64,000 nt of DNA, taken from Algiphilus sp965216485 (GTDB lineage: Bacteria > Pseudomonadota > Gammaproteobacteria > Nevskiales > Nevskiaceae). Below, in pieces: positions 35,178-44,033 of the stretch. Every line of letters starts with the position of its first letter. Within the stretch, counting starts at the first letter, position 1. The notes below the pieces were generated by a model. The model did not search any database and was not told the origin of the DNA. It saw only the letters and a list, made by a program, of their open reading frames with translations. Where the stretch lies: contig NZ_OZ244162.1 in assembly GCF_965216485.1 (NCBI RefSeq), positions 2,046,001 through 2,110,000 on the forward strand. Direction: 5' to 3'. The position numbers and the translations under genes were made by a program.

Positions 35178-35972
35178 ATGACGGCCGATCCCTGGCTGGC
35201 CGCAGCGGCGGAGGCGCTGCGCGCGGTATCACCGGAGGAGAAGTGTCAGGCGGTCGCCGCCTTAAGCGCACCTGTGCAGTGCCCTGTGCATGCCGCCGCC
35301 GACGGCCCGGCCACTTCGCTGCGGCCGGGTCGGCCGCAGCAGCCGGAACTGGTCCATCCACGCGAAGTGGCGCACCGCGGCCTGGGGACGCCGGCCGGCC
35401 GGGTAGCCTTGCTGCACGCCGTGGCGCATATCGAGTTCAACGCCATCAATCTGGCGCTGGACGCCATTGTCCGCTTTGCCGGAATGCCACTGGCCTACTA
35501 CCGTGATTGGTGGTCGGTCGCGCAGGACGAGGCCCGTCATTTCCAGATGCTCGCCCGACGTCTGCAGGACTACGACGCTCGCTATGGCGACCTGCCGGCA
35601 CACAACGGACTGTGGGAAATGGCGGAGAAAACCGCGCACGATCCCTTGCACCGCATGGCGCTGGTGCCGCGCGTGCTGGAAGCGCGGGGTCTGGATGTGA
35701 CACCCGGCATGATCCAGCGCCTGGAGCAGGCGGGCGATCACCAAAGTGCCGCCATCCTCGGCACCATTCTGGATGAGGAAGTGCGTCACGTTGCCATTGG
35801 AAGCCATTGGTTTCGATGGCATTGTCAGCAAAGTGGCCTCGAGCCCGAATCAACCTTCAGCGCGTTGCTACGGGACTACGGGGTGGAAATCCGTCCGCCG
35901 CTCAATCAATCCGCGCGGCGTGAGGCGGGATTCAGCCGCCTGGAACTGGAAGGTTTCCAGCGCCGCCACTGA
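35178..35972 (+). CDS. DUF455 family ferritin-like protein
   Basis: A 264-residue protein with a ferritin-like four-helix pattern of metal-ligand motifs: HIE (His84-Ile-Glu86), DEARHF and DEEVRHVAIG. These are the family hallmarks of DUF455, sometimes described as rhodanese-associated ferritin-like proteins; the reaction is unknown. It lies 6 bases after metZ and may share its transcript. It could be a di-iron oxidase, but no substrate is indicated. Confidence 0.85.
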   Translation: MTADPWLAAAAEALRAVSPEEKCQAVAALSAPVQCPVHAAADGPATSLRPGRPQQPELVHPREVAHRGLGTPAGRVALLHAVAHIEFNAINLALDAIVRFAGMPLAYYRDWWSVAQDEARHFQMLARRLQDYDARYGDLPAHNGLWEMAEKTAHDPLHRMALVPRVLEARGLDVTPGMIQRLEQAGDHQSAAILGTILDEEVRHVAIGSHWFRWHCQQSGLEPESTFSALLRDYGVEIRPPLNQSARREAGFSRLELEGFQRRH

Positions 35973-36035
35973 GTGCATGGAGCGGGCGCAAGCTGCCGCC
36001 CATCCGCTAATGCCGCACCGTTGCACCCGAGCCGC

Positions 36036-36063
36036 TTGCGCTGAAGCTGCAGCGGCGTAGCAT
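36036..36063 (+). promoter_or_regulatory. Candidate sigma-70-like promoter for the 2-oxo acid dehydrogenase operon
   Basis: TTGCGC (36036-36041) and TAGCAT (36058-36063) are separated by 16 bases in the 124-base gap before the E1 alpha gene. Both boxes are imperfect and the call rests on spacing and position only. Confidence 0.3.
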
Positions 36064-36096
36064 GAAACCATGGCTTGCCGTGATCGCGGGAGCGCC

Positions 36097-37218
36097 ATGA
36101 GCCAACGCAGGTCCGAGAGGCGGGAAACAACATCGGTAGCCACCTTCACGGTGGCACGGCGCGCCTATCTTGATGCCGATGGCCACCCGCGCTGCAGCCT
36201 TCCGGAATGGGCGCAGGATGCAAGGCAGCTGCGCGCGCTACTGCAATCCATGCTGCTGGCGCGCTGCTTCGATGCTCGGGCGGTGGCACTGCAACGCACC
36301 GGTGGCCTGGGTACCTATGCCTCCGGCCTGGGGCAGGAGGCGGTCCCCGTCGGCGTGGCAAGCGCCATGCGCCCGGAGGACGTGCTGCTGCCCAGCTATC
36401 GCGAGCCCATTGCGCAGCATCTGCGCGGCGTGGCACTGGAGGAGGTGCTGCGTTACTGGGGCGGCGATGAGCGGGGTTCGGCCTATGCGCATGGGGGCAC
36501 GGATTTTCCTCCCTGCATCCCCGTGGGTAGCCAGCTTCCACACGCGGCCGGCGTCGCTTTTGCTCTCAAGCGACGCGGGGCGGGGGGCGCGGCGGTTACT
36601 TTCATTGGCGATGGCGGCACCTCGAAGGGCGACTTCTACGAAGCCATCAATCTCGCCGGCGTCTGGCAATTGCCGCTGGTGGTGGTGATCAACAACAACC
36701 AGTGGGCCATTTCGGTGGCACGGCAAGCCCAGAGCGCGGCGCAGACGCTGGCGCAAAAGGCGCTTGCCGCCGGCATCGACGGCATCCAGGTGGATGGCAA
36801 CGATGTCATTGCCGTCCGCCAGGTCACGAGCGAGGCCCTGACCGCGGCGGAGGCTGGCCGGGCCACGGTGATCGAGGCAGTGACCTATCGGCTCGGGGAC
36901 CACACCACGGCCGATGACGCCTCGCGCTATCGAGCGGCGCAGGAAGTCGAGGCAGCGCAGGCACAGGAACCGATCAAGCGCCTGCAACAGTACCTGCGGA
37001 CTTGTGAGGCCCTCGACGGCGCCCAGCAGGCGACGATGGAGCAGGACGCCAAGGCCACCGTCGAGGCGGCTGTCGATGCCTACCGCATCGGCCCCGAGCG
37101 CAGGCCGGAAAGTCTGTTTTCGCACCTTTACGCGGATTCGCCGGTCGCTCTGGACCGCCAGAGACGCGATTTTCTGCGCCAGAACGACGCCGGCCCGGAC
37201 GGCCTCGACGATGACTGA
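36097..37218 (+). CDS. 2-oxo acid dehydrogenase E1 component alpha subunit (pyruvate or branched-chain type)
   Basis: Thiamine-diphosphate decarboxylase alpha chain of an alpha2beta2 E1, 373 residues. The ThDP motif runs from Gly171-Asp172-Gly173 (IGDGGTSKGDFYEA) to Asn199-201 (VVINNN), and LPSYREP and GSQLPHAAGVAFA are family elements. I start at the ATG at 36097 because GGGAG lies just upstream; an ATG at 36070 is in frame. The substrate (pyruvate, branched-chain 2-oxo acid or acetoin) cannot be fixed by eye; no E3 gene is nearby. It overlaps the E1 beta gene by 8 bases. Confidence 0.88.
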   Translation: MSQRRSERRETTSVATFTVARRAYLDADGHPRCSLPEWAQDARQLRALLQSMLLARCFDARAVALQRTGGLGTYASGLGQEAVPVGVASAMRPEDVLLPSYREPIAQHLRGVALEEVLRYWGGDERGSAYAHGGTDFPPCIPVGSQLPHAAGVAFALKRRGAGGAAVTFIGDGGTSKGDFYEAINLAGVWQLPLVVVINNNQWAISVARQAQSAAQTLAQKALAAGIDGIQVDGNDVIAVRQVTSEALTAAEAGRATVIEAVTYRLGDHTTADDASRYRAAQEVEAAQAQEPIKRLQQYLRTCEALDGAQQATMEQDAKATVEAAVDAYRIGPERRPESLFSHLYADSPVALDRQRRDFLRQNDAGPDGLDDD

Positions 37219-38191
37219 GCGCACGCTGGTTGAGGCCGTGAATCTCGCCTTGGCCCATGCCATGGACGACGACGAGGCGGTCGTCGTGTTCGGCGAGGAC
37301 GTAGCCGTCAACGGCGGCGTGTTCCGCGCCACGGCCGGCCTCCTGGCTCGCTTTGGGCCCGAGCGTGTGCTCGACACCCCCCTGGCGGAAGCCCTGATCA
37401 GCGGCATCGCCGTCGGCATGGCCGCGCAGGGCCTGCGCCCGGTTGCCGAGATCCAGTTTGCCGGCTTTGCCTACAGCTGTATCGACCAGATGCTCAATCA
37501 CGCCGCGCGAATGCGCTACCGCACCCGCGGCCGACTCAGCTGTCCGATGGTATTGCGCACGATCTGTGGCGGCGGCATTCATGCGCCCGAGCACCATTCG
37601 GAGAGCCCGGAGGCGATGTTCGGTCATATTCCCGGCCTGCGGGTGGTCATCCCTTCGACCCCGGCGCGCGCCTATGGCCTGCTGCTGGCGGCCATCCGCG
37701 ACCCCGACCCGGTGGTCTTCCTGGAGCCGACACGCTTGTACCGCCTGTTCCGCCAGGAGGTTGAAGACGATGGCATGGCATTGCCGCTGGACAGTTGCTT
37801 CGTGGAGCAGGAAGGCGACGACCTGACCCTGATCAGTTGGGGGAGCACGCTGGTGGAAGTGCGCGAGGCCGCGCAGCGGCTGGAGGCCGAGGGCATCGGT
37901 GCCACGCTCATCGATCTTGCCACCATCAAGCCTTTCGACGCCGAGACCGTGCTGGAGGCGGTTGCCCACACCGGCCGCTGCCTGATCGTCCACGAAGCGC
38001 CATTGAGCGGGGGTTGGGCAGCCGAAGTGGCGGCCACCGTTGCCGAAGGGGCCATGGAACACCTGCTGGCGCCGATCCGTCGCGTGACTGGCTATGACAC
38101 GCCCATGCCCTTGGCGCAACTGGAGCGGCACTACATGCCCAGCACGCAGCGCATCCTGAATGCGGCCCACGAACTCATGGAATACACATGA
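37211..38191 (+). CDS. 2-oxo acid dehydrogenase E1 component beta subunit
   Basis: Beta chain of the same heterotetrameric E1, 326 residues. Characteristic elements are VVVFGEDVAVNGGVFRAT, LDTPLAEALISGIAVGMA, PVAEIQFAGFAY and FLEPTRLYR. It completes the ThDP site formed with the alpha subunit. The ATG at 37211 overlaps the alpha gene by 8 bases, and the stop overlaps the E2 ATG by 4, so the three subunits are made from one coupled message. Confidence 0.92.
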   Translation: MTERTLVEAVNLALAHAMDDDEAVVVFGEDVAVNGGVFRATAGLLARFGPERVLDTPLAEALISGIAVGMAAQGLRPVAEIQFAGFAYSCIDQMLNHAARMRYRTRGRLSCPMVLRTICGGGIHAPEHHSESPEAMFGHIPGLRVVIPSTPARAYGLLLAAIRDPDPVVFLEPTRLYRLFRQEVEDDGMALPLDSCFVEQEGDDLTLISWGSTLVEVREAAQRLEAEGIGATLIDLATIKPFDAETVLEAVAHTGRCLIVHEAPLSGGWAAEVAATVAEGAMEHLLAPIRRVTGYDTPMPLAQLERHYMPSTQRILNAAHELMEYT

Positions 38192-39357
38192 ACGCACGCT
38201 CCAAGCCCGCACAGGCACGATTGTTCAAGCTGCCCGATCTGGGCGAAGGCCTGGCCGAGGCCGAGTTGCGCGAATGGCTGGTGGATGTGGGTGACGAAGT
38301 CGCCGTCGACCAGGCGGTTGTCTCGGTGGAAACCGACAAAGCCGTGGTCGAGATTCCCAGCCCGCGCGCCGGGCGCATCGCCAAGCTCTATGCCCAGCCT
38401 GGGGATATGGTGGCCACCGGCGCCACCCTGCTGGCTTTCCATGACGGCGACGAGGCGTCTGCCGCACCCGACGCGGACGCCAACACTGATGCCGCCACAC
38501 GCGACGCGGGCGCGGTCGTGGGTGCCATCGAGCGGAGTGATCGCGTCCTGCGCGAGTCGGCCGGTGGTGGCCGCAGCGGCGGGCAGGGGGTGCGTGCCAT
38601 GCCCGCGGTACGCGCCCTGGCGCGCAAGCACGGCGTCGATCTGGCCGTGGTGACACCCACGGGGCCCGATAGTCTGATCACGGCGCAGGACGTCGAGCGC
38701 GCCGCCCGCACCTTGCAGGAGGCGGGTCCCATCGAGCGTCTGCGGGGTGTGCGGCGCGCAATGGCACGCGCCATGGCCGTCGCGCACGAGGAAGTCGCGG
38801 ATGTGACGCTAACGGATGACGCCGATATCCATGACTGGGCGCAGCAGGAAGACATCACGCTGCGGCTGCTGCGCGCCATTGTCGCAGGTTGCCGTGCCGA
38901 ACCGGCGCTCAACGCCTGGTATGACGGCCACGCGGTCGGCCGGCGGCTGCGGTCATCGGTCGATGTGGGCATCGCGGTGGAGACCGAGGAAGGTTTGTTC
39001 GTGCCGGTCCTGCGGGATGTGGCGCAGCGTAGCCCGGAAGATCTGCGCGCCGGCCTGGAAGCGCTCAAGCGCGATGTGCGCAATCGCAGCATTCCGGCCT
39101 CCGAACTGCGCGGCCATAGCTTCATCCTGTCCAACTTCGGACGCTTCGGCGGCAAATACGCCAACCCGATGGTGCTTCCGCCGGCGGTGGCCATCCTCGG
39201 TGCTGGAAGGGTGCACGAGGCCGTCGTGGCCTATCGCGGCAAGGCTGCCGTTCGCCGTCAACTACCGCTGTCGCTGACCTTCGATCATCGGGCAGCGACC
39301 GGTGCCGAGGCGAGTCGCTGCCTGGCGGCGATCATTGGGGATCTGGAGCAGGACTAG
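38188..39357 (+). CDS. 2-oxo acid dehydrogenase E2 (dihydrolipoamide acyltransferase), DHRxxTG variant
   Basis: A 389-residue E2: one N-terminal lipoyl domain with Lys51 (VETDKAVVEI), a Gly/Ala/Asp linker, a peripheral-subunit-binding domain (AMPAVRALARKHGVDL, about 139-175), and the C-terminal catalytic domain. The active-site motif reads DHRAATG: His367 is present, but the usual Asp of DHRxxDG is Thr371. Similar DHRxxTG sequences may occur in other gammaproteobacterial E2s; I recall this but cannot check. Acyl specificity is undetermined. It is convergent with the TadG-like gene, 9 bases away. Confidence 0.9.
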   Translation: MNARSKPAQARLFKLPDLGEGLAEAELREWLVDVGDEVAVDQAVVSVETDKAVVEIPSPRAGRIAKLYAQPGDMVATGATLLAFHDGDEASAAPDADANTDAATRDAGAVVGAIERSDRVLRESAGGGRSGGQGVRAMPAVRALARKHGVDLAVVTPTGPDSLITAQDVERAARTLQEAGPIERLRGVRRAMARAMAVAHEEVADVTLTDDADIHDWAQQEDITLRLLRAIVAGCRAEPALNAWYDGHAVGRRLRSSVDVGIAVETEEGLFVPVLRDVAQRSPEDLRAGLEALKRDVRNRSIPASELRGHSFILSNFGRFGGKYANPMVLPPAVAILGAGRVHEAVVAYRGKAAVRRQLPLSLTFDHRAATGAEASRCLAAIIGDLEQD

Positions 39358-39366
39358 CCGGCCGGC

Positions 39367-41364
39367 TTAGTTTTCCGCCTGCGGCAGCACTGGCACGGCC
39401 GTACTGATCAACCGGGGCTGACCGACGCTCACGGTGTTCATCGTCACTTCGGCAGTGCCCAACTGCACCCCGAGGATTTCCAGCAATGGCTCGACCAATG
39501 ACAGCACCAGGCCATTGATGAGGTCGAGCAGCGGCTGCAAGACCGCAAAGACCGCGTCAACGATATCCGCGACCAGTCCAGCGAGCGCACCGACAAGACC
39601 AGAACCACTCTCGGTAACCGGAAGATCGGCGCTGAGCGCGATCATGGCCGGGGTCGCCACGGTCTGCGGGTTGCTGCCGTCGGGGCTGGGCGGTGCATCC
39701 GGGGCGCCGAAGGCGCGCCACACAGAAGGATGCCACGCCGGTAGACCGAGGTCCTCGGCATCGACCCGCTCGAAATCCCGAACGGACAAGGGCAAGGGAA
39801 TGGGAGTTGCGCTTCCTCCTACCCCGACGTGGCTGAGTTCCAGATCGGCATCAATGCTGGTCTGCCCAAGATTGAGAATGCAGACGATGACCCGGATACA
39901 GGTCGCGTCAATACTGACGTTGGCGATGTCCCAGCGGCTGTCCAGTGGCGTGTTCAAAGGCGGTGCAGCCAGCGCGCTGCCGTCAAAGTGCCCGACATCG
40001 ACACTGGCCAGCGCAGGACTGGCGCTGAGTTCGGCAATCGGCATTCCCTCGTTGACGCCATTGCGCGGGCAACTCAGGCGATCCAGGAAAGCCGTCGACT
40101 TGGTCACGCCCACGTCGATTCCGATATTCAGCGGGAGGGCAGCGACATCCACATCCAGATCGAGACCAGTCAACACACTGAGTAGTCCGCCGATGAGCCC
40201 GTTGATGATGCCTTCCAGCGTGTTGGTCAAGGTTGTCAGTACAGCACCCGAGTTGATGCGCACGCCAAGGCGTACCTGGGCGCTTTCGGCCATCAGCTCG
40301 CCGGGACGGCCCATTCCGCTGAACTGCGGTGGTTCCAGAATATTGGCGAACACCCCGACTTCCGCGACTCCCGGGATACTCAGATTGATCGGCAGGAAAA
40401 TCGGCGATGCGCCGCTGTCGTCGGCCCGACTCGCTTGTGCCAGTGCGATGAGTAGATCCGCGAGATTGATGACCGGAGCATCCGGGCTTTCCACCGCGAA
40501 GCTGTCAAATACGTCGTCGAGCGCAACCTGAAAGGATTCGGCATTATCACCAAGCCCCTGCAAGAGGCTGACGATGGTGGCGCTCGCAGTTCCGGAGAGG
40601 ACATCCGCCAAGCCATCGAAGACCTCCGGAAGTACCGGTGTCAGGAGGGAGAGCTCCAGCGGGTCCGCAAGATCCTCGACACTGACGCCTACCGCCGTCG
40701 CCAACTGGCTGGCGGTGACATCCAGCGACAGCAGGCCGGAGCGGGCGCTTGCCACGTCCAGGGCGATGACATTGTTCTGGCAGGCCGTGTCGCCATTGGC
40801 GCAGAGCAGTCCGCCGAGCACCTGGTTGAGCAGCCCTCCGTTCAGCGACAGGGTCGATGTGCCCAGATAGAAACTGCCGAGGGCGGCCTGCTGGGCCGTG
40901 GCGGATGCCGTCAGCTGACGATTGCTCCCAGCGCCGCCGAACAGGGTTGCAGGTGCAGGACGGCGGAGGCTGACCCGAACGGAATCAGCGTCGGCGACGT
41001 CGGTGGTCTGTAGCGCCCGAAAAGAGGTCAACGGATCGAGCACGATATCGCCCACATCGGTAAATACATCGACCACGCCGGGGTCTTCCAGTTGATTGCG
41101 TGCGAGGCTTTCGTCCACTTGGGCGTCGATATCGCCCTGGGTGGGTGCGTCATTCGACTCGCACCGCGCAACCAGCCGGGCGGCGTCCAGTGCGGCAAGA
41201 TTCGCCTGCTTCTGCAGTTTCTGCTGCGCGAAGTAGAGCTGACCGATATCGATGACAAGGGCAATGGCGGCGATGAGCGCAACCATTGCAATACCGGCAA
41301 AGACCGCCGCAGCGCCGCGCTGCTGCGTGGGTCGACGACGGAAGTGGGGGGCGCTGCGGCGCAT
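39367..41364 (-). CDS. Large TadG-like pilus-assembly-related protein
   Basis: A 665-residue protein with a TadE/TadG-type N-terminus: basic residues, QRGAAAVFAGIAMVALIAA, one transmembrane helix (about 18-40), then LYFAQQKLQKQANLAALDAAR. The rest is a long, probably extracytoplasmic region rich in Leu, Val, Ser and Asp, with few cysteines and no domain I recognise. A GAGG ribosome site precedes the ATG. No other tad/flp pilus gene is in the window, so this is an orphan; a surface or secretion role is inferred only from the N-terminus. Confidence 0.75.
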   Translation of the reverse strand: MRRSAPHFRRRPTQQRGAAAVFAGIAMVALIAAIALVIDIGQLYFAQQKLQKQANLAALDAARLVARCESNDAPTQGDIDAQVDESLARNQLEDPGVVDVFTDVGDIVLDPLTSFRALQTTDVADADSVRVSLRRPAPATLFGGAGSNRQLTASATAQQAALGSFYLGTSTLSLNGGLLNQVLGGLLCANGDTACQNNVIALDVASARSGLLSLDVTASQLATAVGVSVEDLADPLELSLLTPVLPEVFDGLADVLSGTASATIVSLLQGLGDNAESFQVALDDVFDSFAVESPDAPVINLADLLIALAQASRADDSGASPIFLPINLSIPGVAEVGVFANILEPPQFSGMGRPGELMAESAQVRLGVRINSGAVLTTLTNTLEGIINGLIGGLLSVLTGLDLDVDVAALPLNIGIDVGVTKSTAFLDRLSCPRNGVNEGMPIAELSASPALASVDVGHFDGSALAAPPLNTPLDSRWDIANVSIDATCIRVIVCILNLGQTSIDADLELSHVGVGGSATPIPLPLSVRDFERVDAEDLGLPAWHPSVWRAFGAPDAPPSPDGSNPQTVATPAMIALSADLPVTESGSGLVGALAGLVADIVDAVFAVLQPLLDLINGLVLSLVEPLLEILGVQLGTAEVTMNTVSVGQPRLISTAVPVLPQAEN

Positions 41365-41441
41365 GGTCAGCCTCGATGCAAGAGCATGAGGCGAGTGTGC
41401 GAGCGCATGAGCCGCGCATCGGCTTCGTGCCGATGAAGGGG

Positions 41442-42173
41442 CTATCCGATCCGACGGATGGTCAAGCCATCAGAACCGGCATGCAGATAGCGCTGGTCGC
41501 CGGGACGCCAATCCGGTAGCACCACGCGTGTTCCGCCGCGCATCGCGTGCGTGTCGGGGCGGTGGGTGTGGCCATGGATGATGCGCTGTATACCGAAGGT
41601 GGCAAAGGCGTGTTCAACGGCGCCGGGCTGTACGTCGAGCAGATCGTCCGCGGTCATCCGGCCCAGGAACTGGCTTCGTGCCCGCAGCCGCTGGGCAATG
41701 CGCCGGCGCAGGGGGCGTGGCAGGGCGCGGAAACCGGCCTGGGCAGGCCCCCAGTGCGCGAAGCGGCGCCAGCGCTGGTACCGCTGGTCCTGCGTGCACC
41801 ACTGATCCCCGTGCGACAGCAGTGCCGGTCCGTCGGGCAGGGCCACGATCACAGGGTCGGGCAGCGCGGTGACCCCATGGCGTGCAAGCAGGTGGTCGCT
41901 AAGCAGGAAGTCGCGATTGCCGGGCATGAAGTAGAGCCGCGTACCCGCCTGCGCGCAGCGCTCCAGCGCGTGCAGAGTATCGGCATGGTCGCGGCCACTG
42001 ACATCGTCGCCCAGCCAGTACTCGAAGACATCGCCCAGCAGGAAGAGGCTGTGCGCCTGCCGGGCTGGGCCGTCGAGGAGTGCGTGCAGGGCATCGCGAT
42101 ACTCCGACGGCCCAGCGGGCAGATGCATGTCGGAGGCGAGCAGCACCTCCGTTCGTGCCGTTTCGGCCCTCAA
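41442..42173 (-). CDS. lpxH: UDP-2,3-diacylglucosamine diphosphatase
   Basis: Fourth step of lipid A synthesis, a peripheral-membrane calcineurin-like phosphoesterase. All five metal-site blocks are seen in 243 residues: SDMHL, GDVFEYWLGDD, GNRDF, SHGDQW and HGHTH. The usual first block is SDxHL; Met is tolerated at the variable site. The start shares 4 bases (ATGA) with the stop of the upstream cyclophilin gene, the common ppi-lpxH pair. Confidence 0.94.
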   Translation of the reverse strand: MRAETARTEVLLASDMHLPAGPSEYRDALHALLDGPARQAHSLFLLGDVFEYWLGDDVSGRDHADTLHALERCAQAGTRLYFMPGNRDFLLSDHLLARHGVTALPDPVIVALPDGPALLSHGDQWCTQDQRYQRWRRFAHWGPAQAGFRALPRPLRRRIAQRLRARSQFLGRMTADDLLDVQPGAVEHAFATFGIQRIIHGHTHRPDTHAMRGGTRVVLPDWRPGDQRYLHAGSDGLTIRRIG

Positions 42174-42751
42174 GGCTCGGTGACCACCTCGACCGATTCA
42201 ATCGTGATGGGCTCAACCGGCACGTCAGCGTGGCCGGCGCGGCGGGTGGTCTGCGTCTTGGCGATTGCATCGACGACCTCCATACCATCGGTCACGCGCC
42301 CGAAGACGGCATAGCCATGCGGGTCGACGCCACCCGGGTTCAGAAAGTCGTTGTCGGTCAGGTTGATGAAGAACTGACTGGTCGCGGAGTTGGGGGCGCT
42401 GGTGCGCGCCATGGCCACCGTGCCACGCATGTTCTCGAGCCCGTTGCCGGCTTCGTTCTTGATGGGGGCGCGGGTCTGACGCGATTGCATCTGAGCATCC
42501 ATGCCACCGCCCTGAACCATGAAGCCCGGAATGACACGGTGGAAAATCGTGCCGTCGTAATGCCCTGCACGCGCATATTCAACGAAATTCTCAACGGACA
42601 GCGGTGCTTCTTCGGGGGAAAGCTGCAGCGTGATCGCGCCTTCGCTGGTGCGGATGATCACCTGCGGGCCATCGCCACTGTCGGCACCGGCGGCACCGGT
42701 TGCGGTGGCGGCGCCAAGGGCGGCACAAACTGCAAATCGTCGAATCATCAT
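42170..42751 (-). CDS. Cyclophilin-type peptidyl-prolyl isomerase with signal peptide
   Basis: A 193-residue cyclophilin with a predicted signal peptide (about 1-23), so probably periplasmic like PpiA. Conserved elements are FHRVIPGFMVQGGG, VAMARTSAPNSATSQFFINL and YAVFGRV. It is coupled by 4-base ATGA overlaps to dusA upstream and lpxH downstream, forming a three-gene operon dusA-ppi-lpxH. Confidence 0.92.
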   Translation of the reverse strand: MMIRRFAVCAALGAATATGAAGADSGDGPQVIIRTSEGAITLQLSPEEAPLSVENFVEYARAGHYDGTIFHRVIPGFMVQGGGMDAQMQSRQTRAPIKNEAGNGLENMRGTVAMARTSAPNSATSQFFINLTDNDFLNPGGVDPHGYAVFGRVTDGMEVVDAIAKTQTTRRAGHADVPVEPITIESVEVVTEP

Positions 42752-43824
42752 GCGGTTGCCTTGTTCTCTTGTGGTTGAGCGGAAAAAGGTTCAGCGGTGC
42801 GGTTCTGCGGGTACAGCAGCGCGATGGCGTCATCGATCAGAGCCGCGGTGGCGTCGGGCGAGCGCGCCGACTCACCGAGAAGCCGTCGGAATGCACGTCC
42901 ACGCGGCTGGCCGCGGTAGAGCCCCAGCATGTGGCGCGTGATCGCCGCCACCGGCGTGCCGTCGGCGTGGGCTTGGGCGATGTAGTCGCGCATGCGCTCC
43001 AGCACCTCGCGGCGACTCGTCACCGGCGCCGGCGTCCCGAAACACAACGGATCGACATCTGCCAGCAGCCAGGGGTTGTCGTAGGCCGCGCGGCCGAGCA
43101 TCACGCCATCGAAGCCGGCCAATTGCTCGGCCGCATCACCCACCGTTGCCAGACCACCGTTCAGCACGATGCGCAGGTCGGGCCGCGCCTGCTTGAGCTG
43201 ACGCACACGCGCGTAGTTCAACGGCGGAATCTCGCGGTTCTCCTTTGGCGACAGGCCCTGCAGCCATGCCTTGCGGGCGTGGACGATGAAGACCTCGCAG
43301 CCGGCCTCGGCAATGGGCGTTATGAAGGCATCGAGAAAGGTGTCGTCGTCGCAGTCGTCGACTCCGATCCGGCATTTCACCGTCACTGGCAAGGTGCAGG
43401 ATGCGCGCATGGCCGCGACACATTCCGCGACACGCTGCGGTTCCCGCATCAGACAGGCGCCAAAGCCGCCCCCCTGCACACGGTCCGAGGGACAGCCGCA
43501 GTTGAGATTGACTTCGTCGTAGCCCCAGTCCTCCGCCATGCGCGCACATTGCGCCAGCGCGGCGGGATCGCAGCCGCCCAACTGCAGGGCGACCGGATGT
43601 TCGTCCGGGTGATAGTCCAGATGCCGCGCCACATCGCCGTGCAAAAGGGCACCGGTGGTCACCATCTCCGTATACAGACGCGTATGGCGCGACATCTGTC
43701 GGAGGAAGAACCGGCAGTGACGGTCGGTCCAATCCATCATGGGCGCCGCGCAGAAGCGCCATGTCGGCTCATCGAGCTCTACGGCTGGCTGCGCTGGCGC
43801 TTGGATGCTGTGGTTGCCTGTCAT
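42748..43824 (-). CDS. dusA: tRNA-dihydrouridine(20/20a) synthase
   Basis: FMN-dependent reductase that makes dihydrouridine at tRNA positions 20/20a. The 358 residues include APMMDWTDRHCRFF, the catalytic Cys in NLNCGCPSDRVQ, and HARKAWLQGLSPKENREIPP, a stretch that distinguishes DusA from DusB/DusC. FMN-phosphate residues are in LNGGL and LGRAAY. It starts the dusA-ppi-lpxH operon. Confidence 0.93.
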   Translation of the reverse strand: MTGNHSIQAPAQPAVELDEPTWRFCAAPMMDWTDRHCRFFLRQMSRHTRLYTEMVTTGALLHGDVARHLDYHPDEHPVALQLGGCDPAALAQCARMAEDWGYDEVNLNCGCPSDRVQGGGFGACLMREPQRVAECVAAMRASCTLPVTVKCRIGVDDCDDDTFLDAFITPIAEAGCEVFIVHARKAWLQGLSPKENREIPPLNYARVRQLKQARPDLRIVLNGGLATVGDAAEQLAGFDGVMLGRAAYDNPWLLADVDPLCFGTPAPVTSRREVLERMRDYIAQAHADGTPVAAITRHMLGLYRGQPRGRAFRRLLGESARSPDATAALIDDAIALLYPQNRTAEPFSAQPQENKATA

Positions 43825-44033
43825 TCCTGCCGTGGAGTAGGTCAGTTGGGCGCGCTGCCGATCATGGACCGCGCAACATGCCGCGTCGTTCCAACGGACA
43901 CGGCGACTGGGGCCGTATTATGCCCGACGATTCTGGCGCCACCGCCGGTCTCGACGCGCGATGCCCTGCCTGCAGAGCCTTGGGTGTCGGCCGCTGAGTC
44001 AGACATCGGTCAGGTACCACCGGCGGGACCCCA

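Noticed and set aside
36974..38218. Minus-strand open frame of 414 codons opposite the E1 alpha/E1 beta genes
   Set aside because: Antisense shadow spanning two overlapping, confidently identified genes.
43825..44033. Possible small gene in the 209-base gap between dusA and the LysR gene
   Set aside because: The only open frames here are extensions of shadows from dusA; no ribosome site or conserved pattern is visible.
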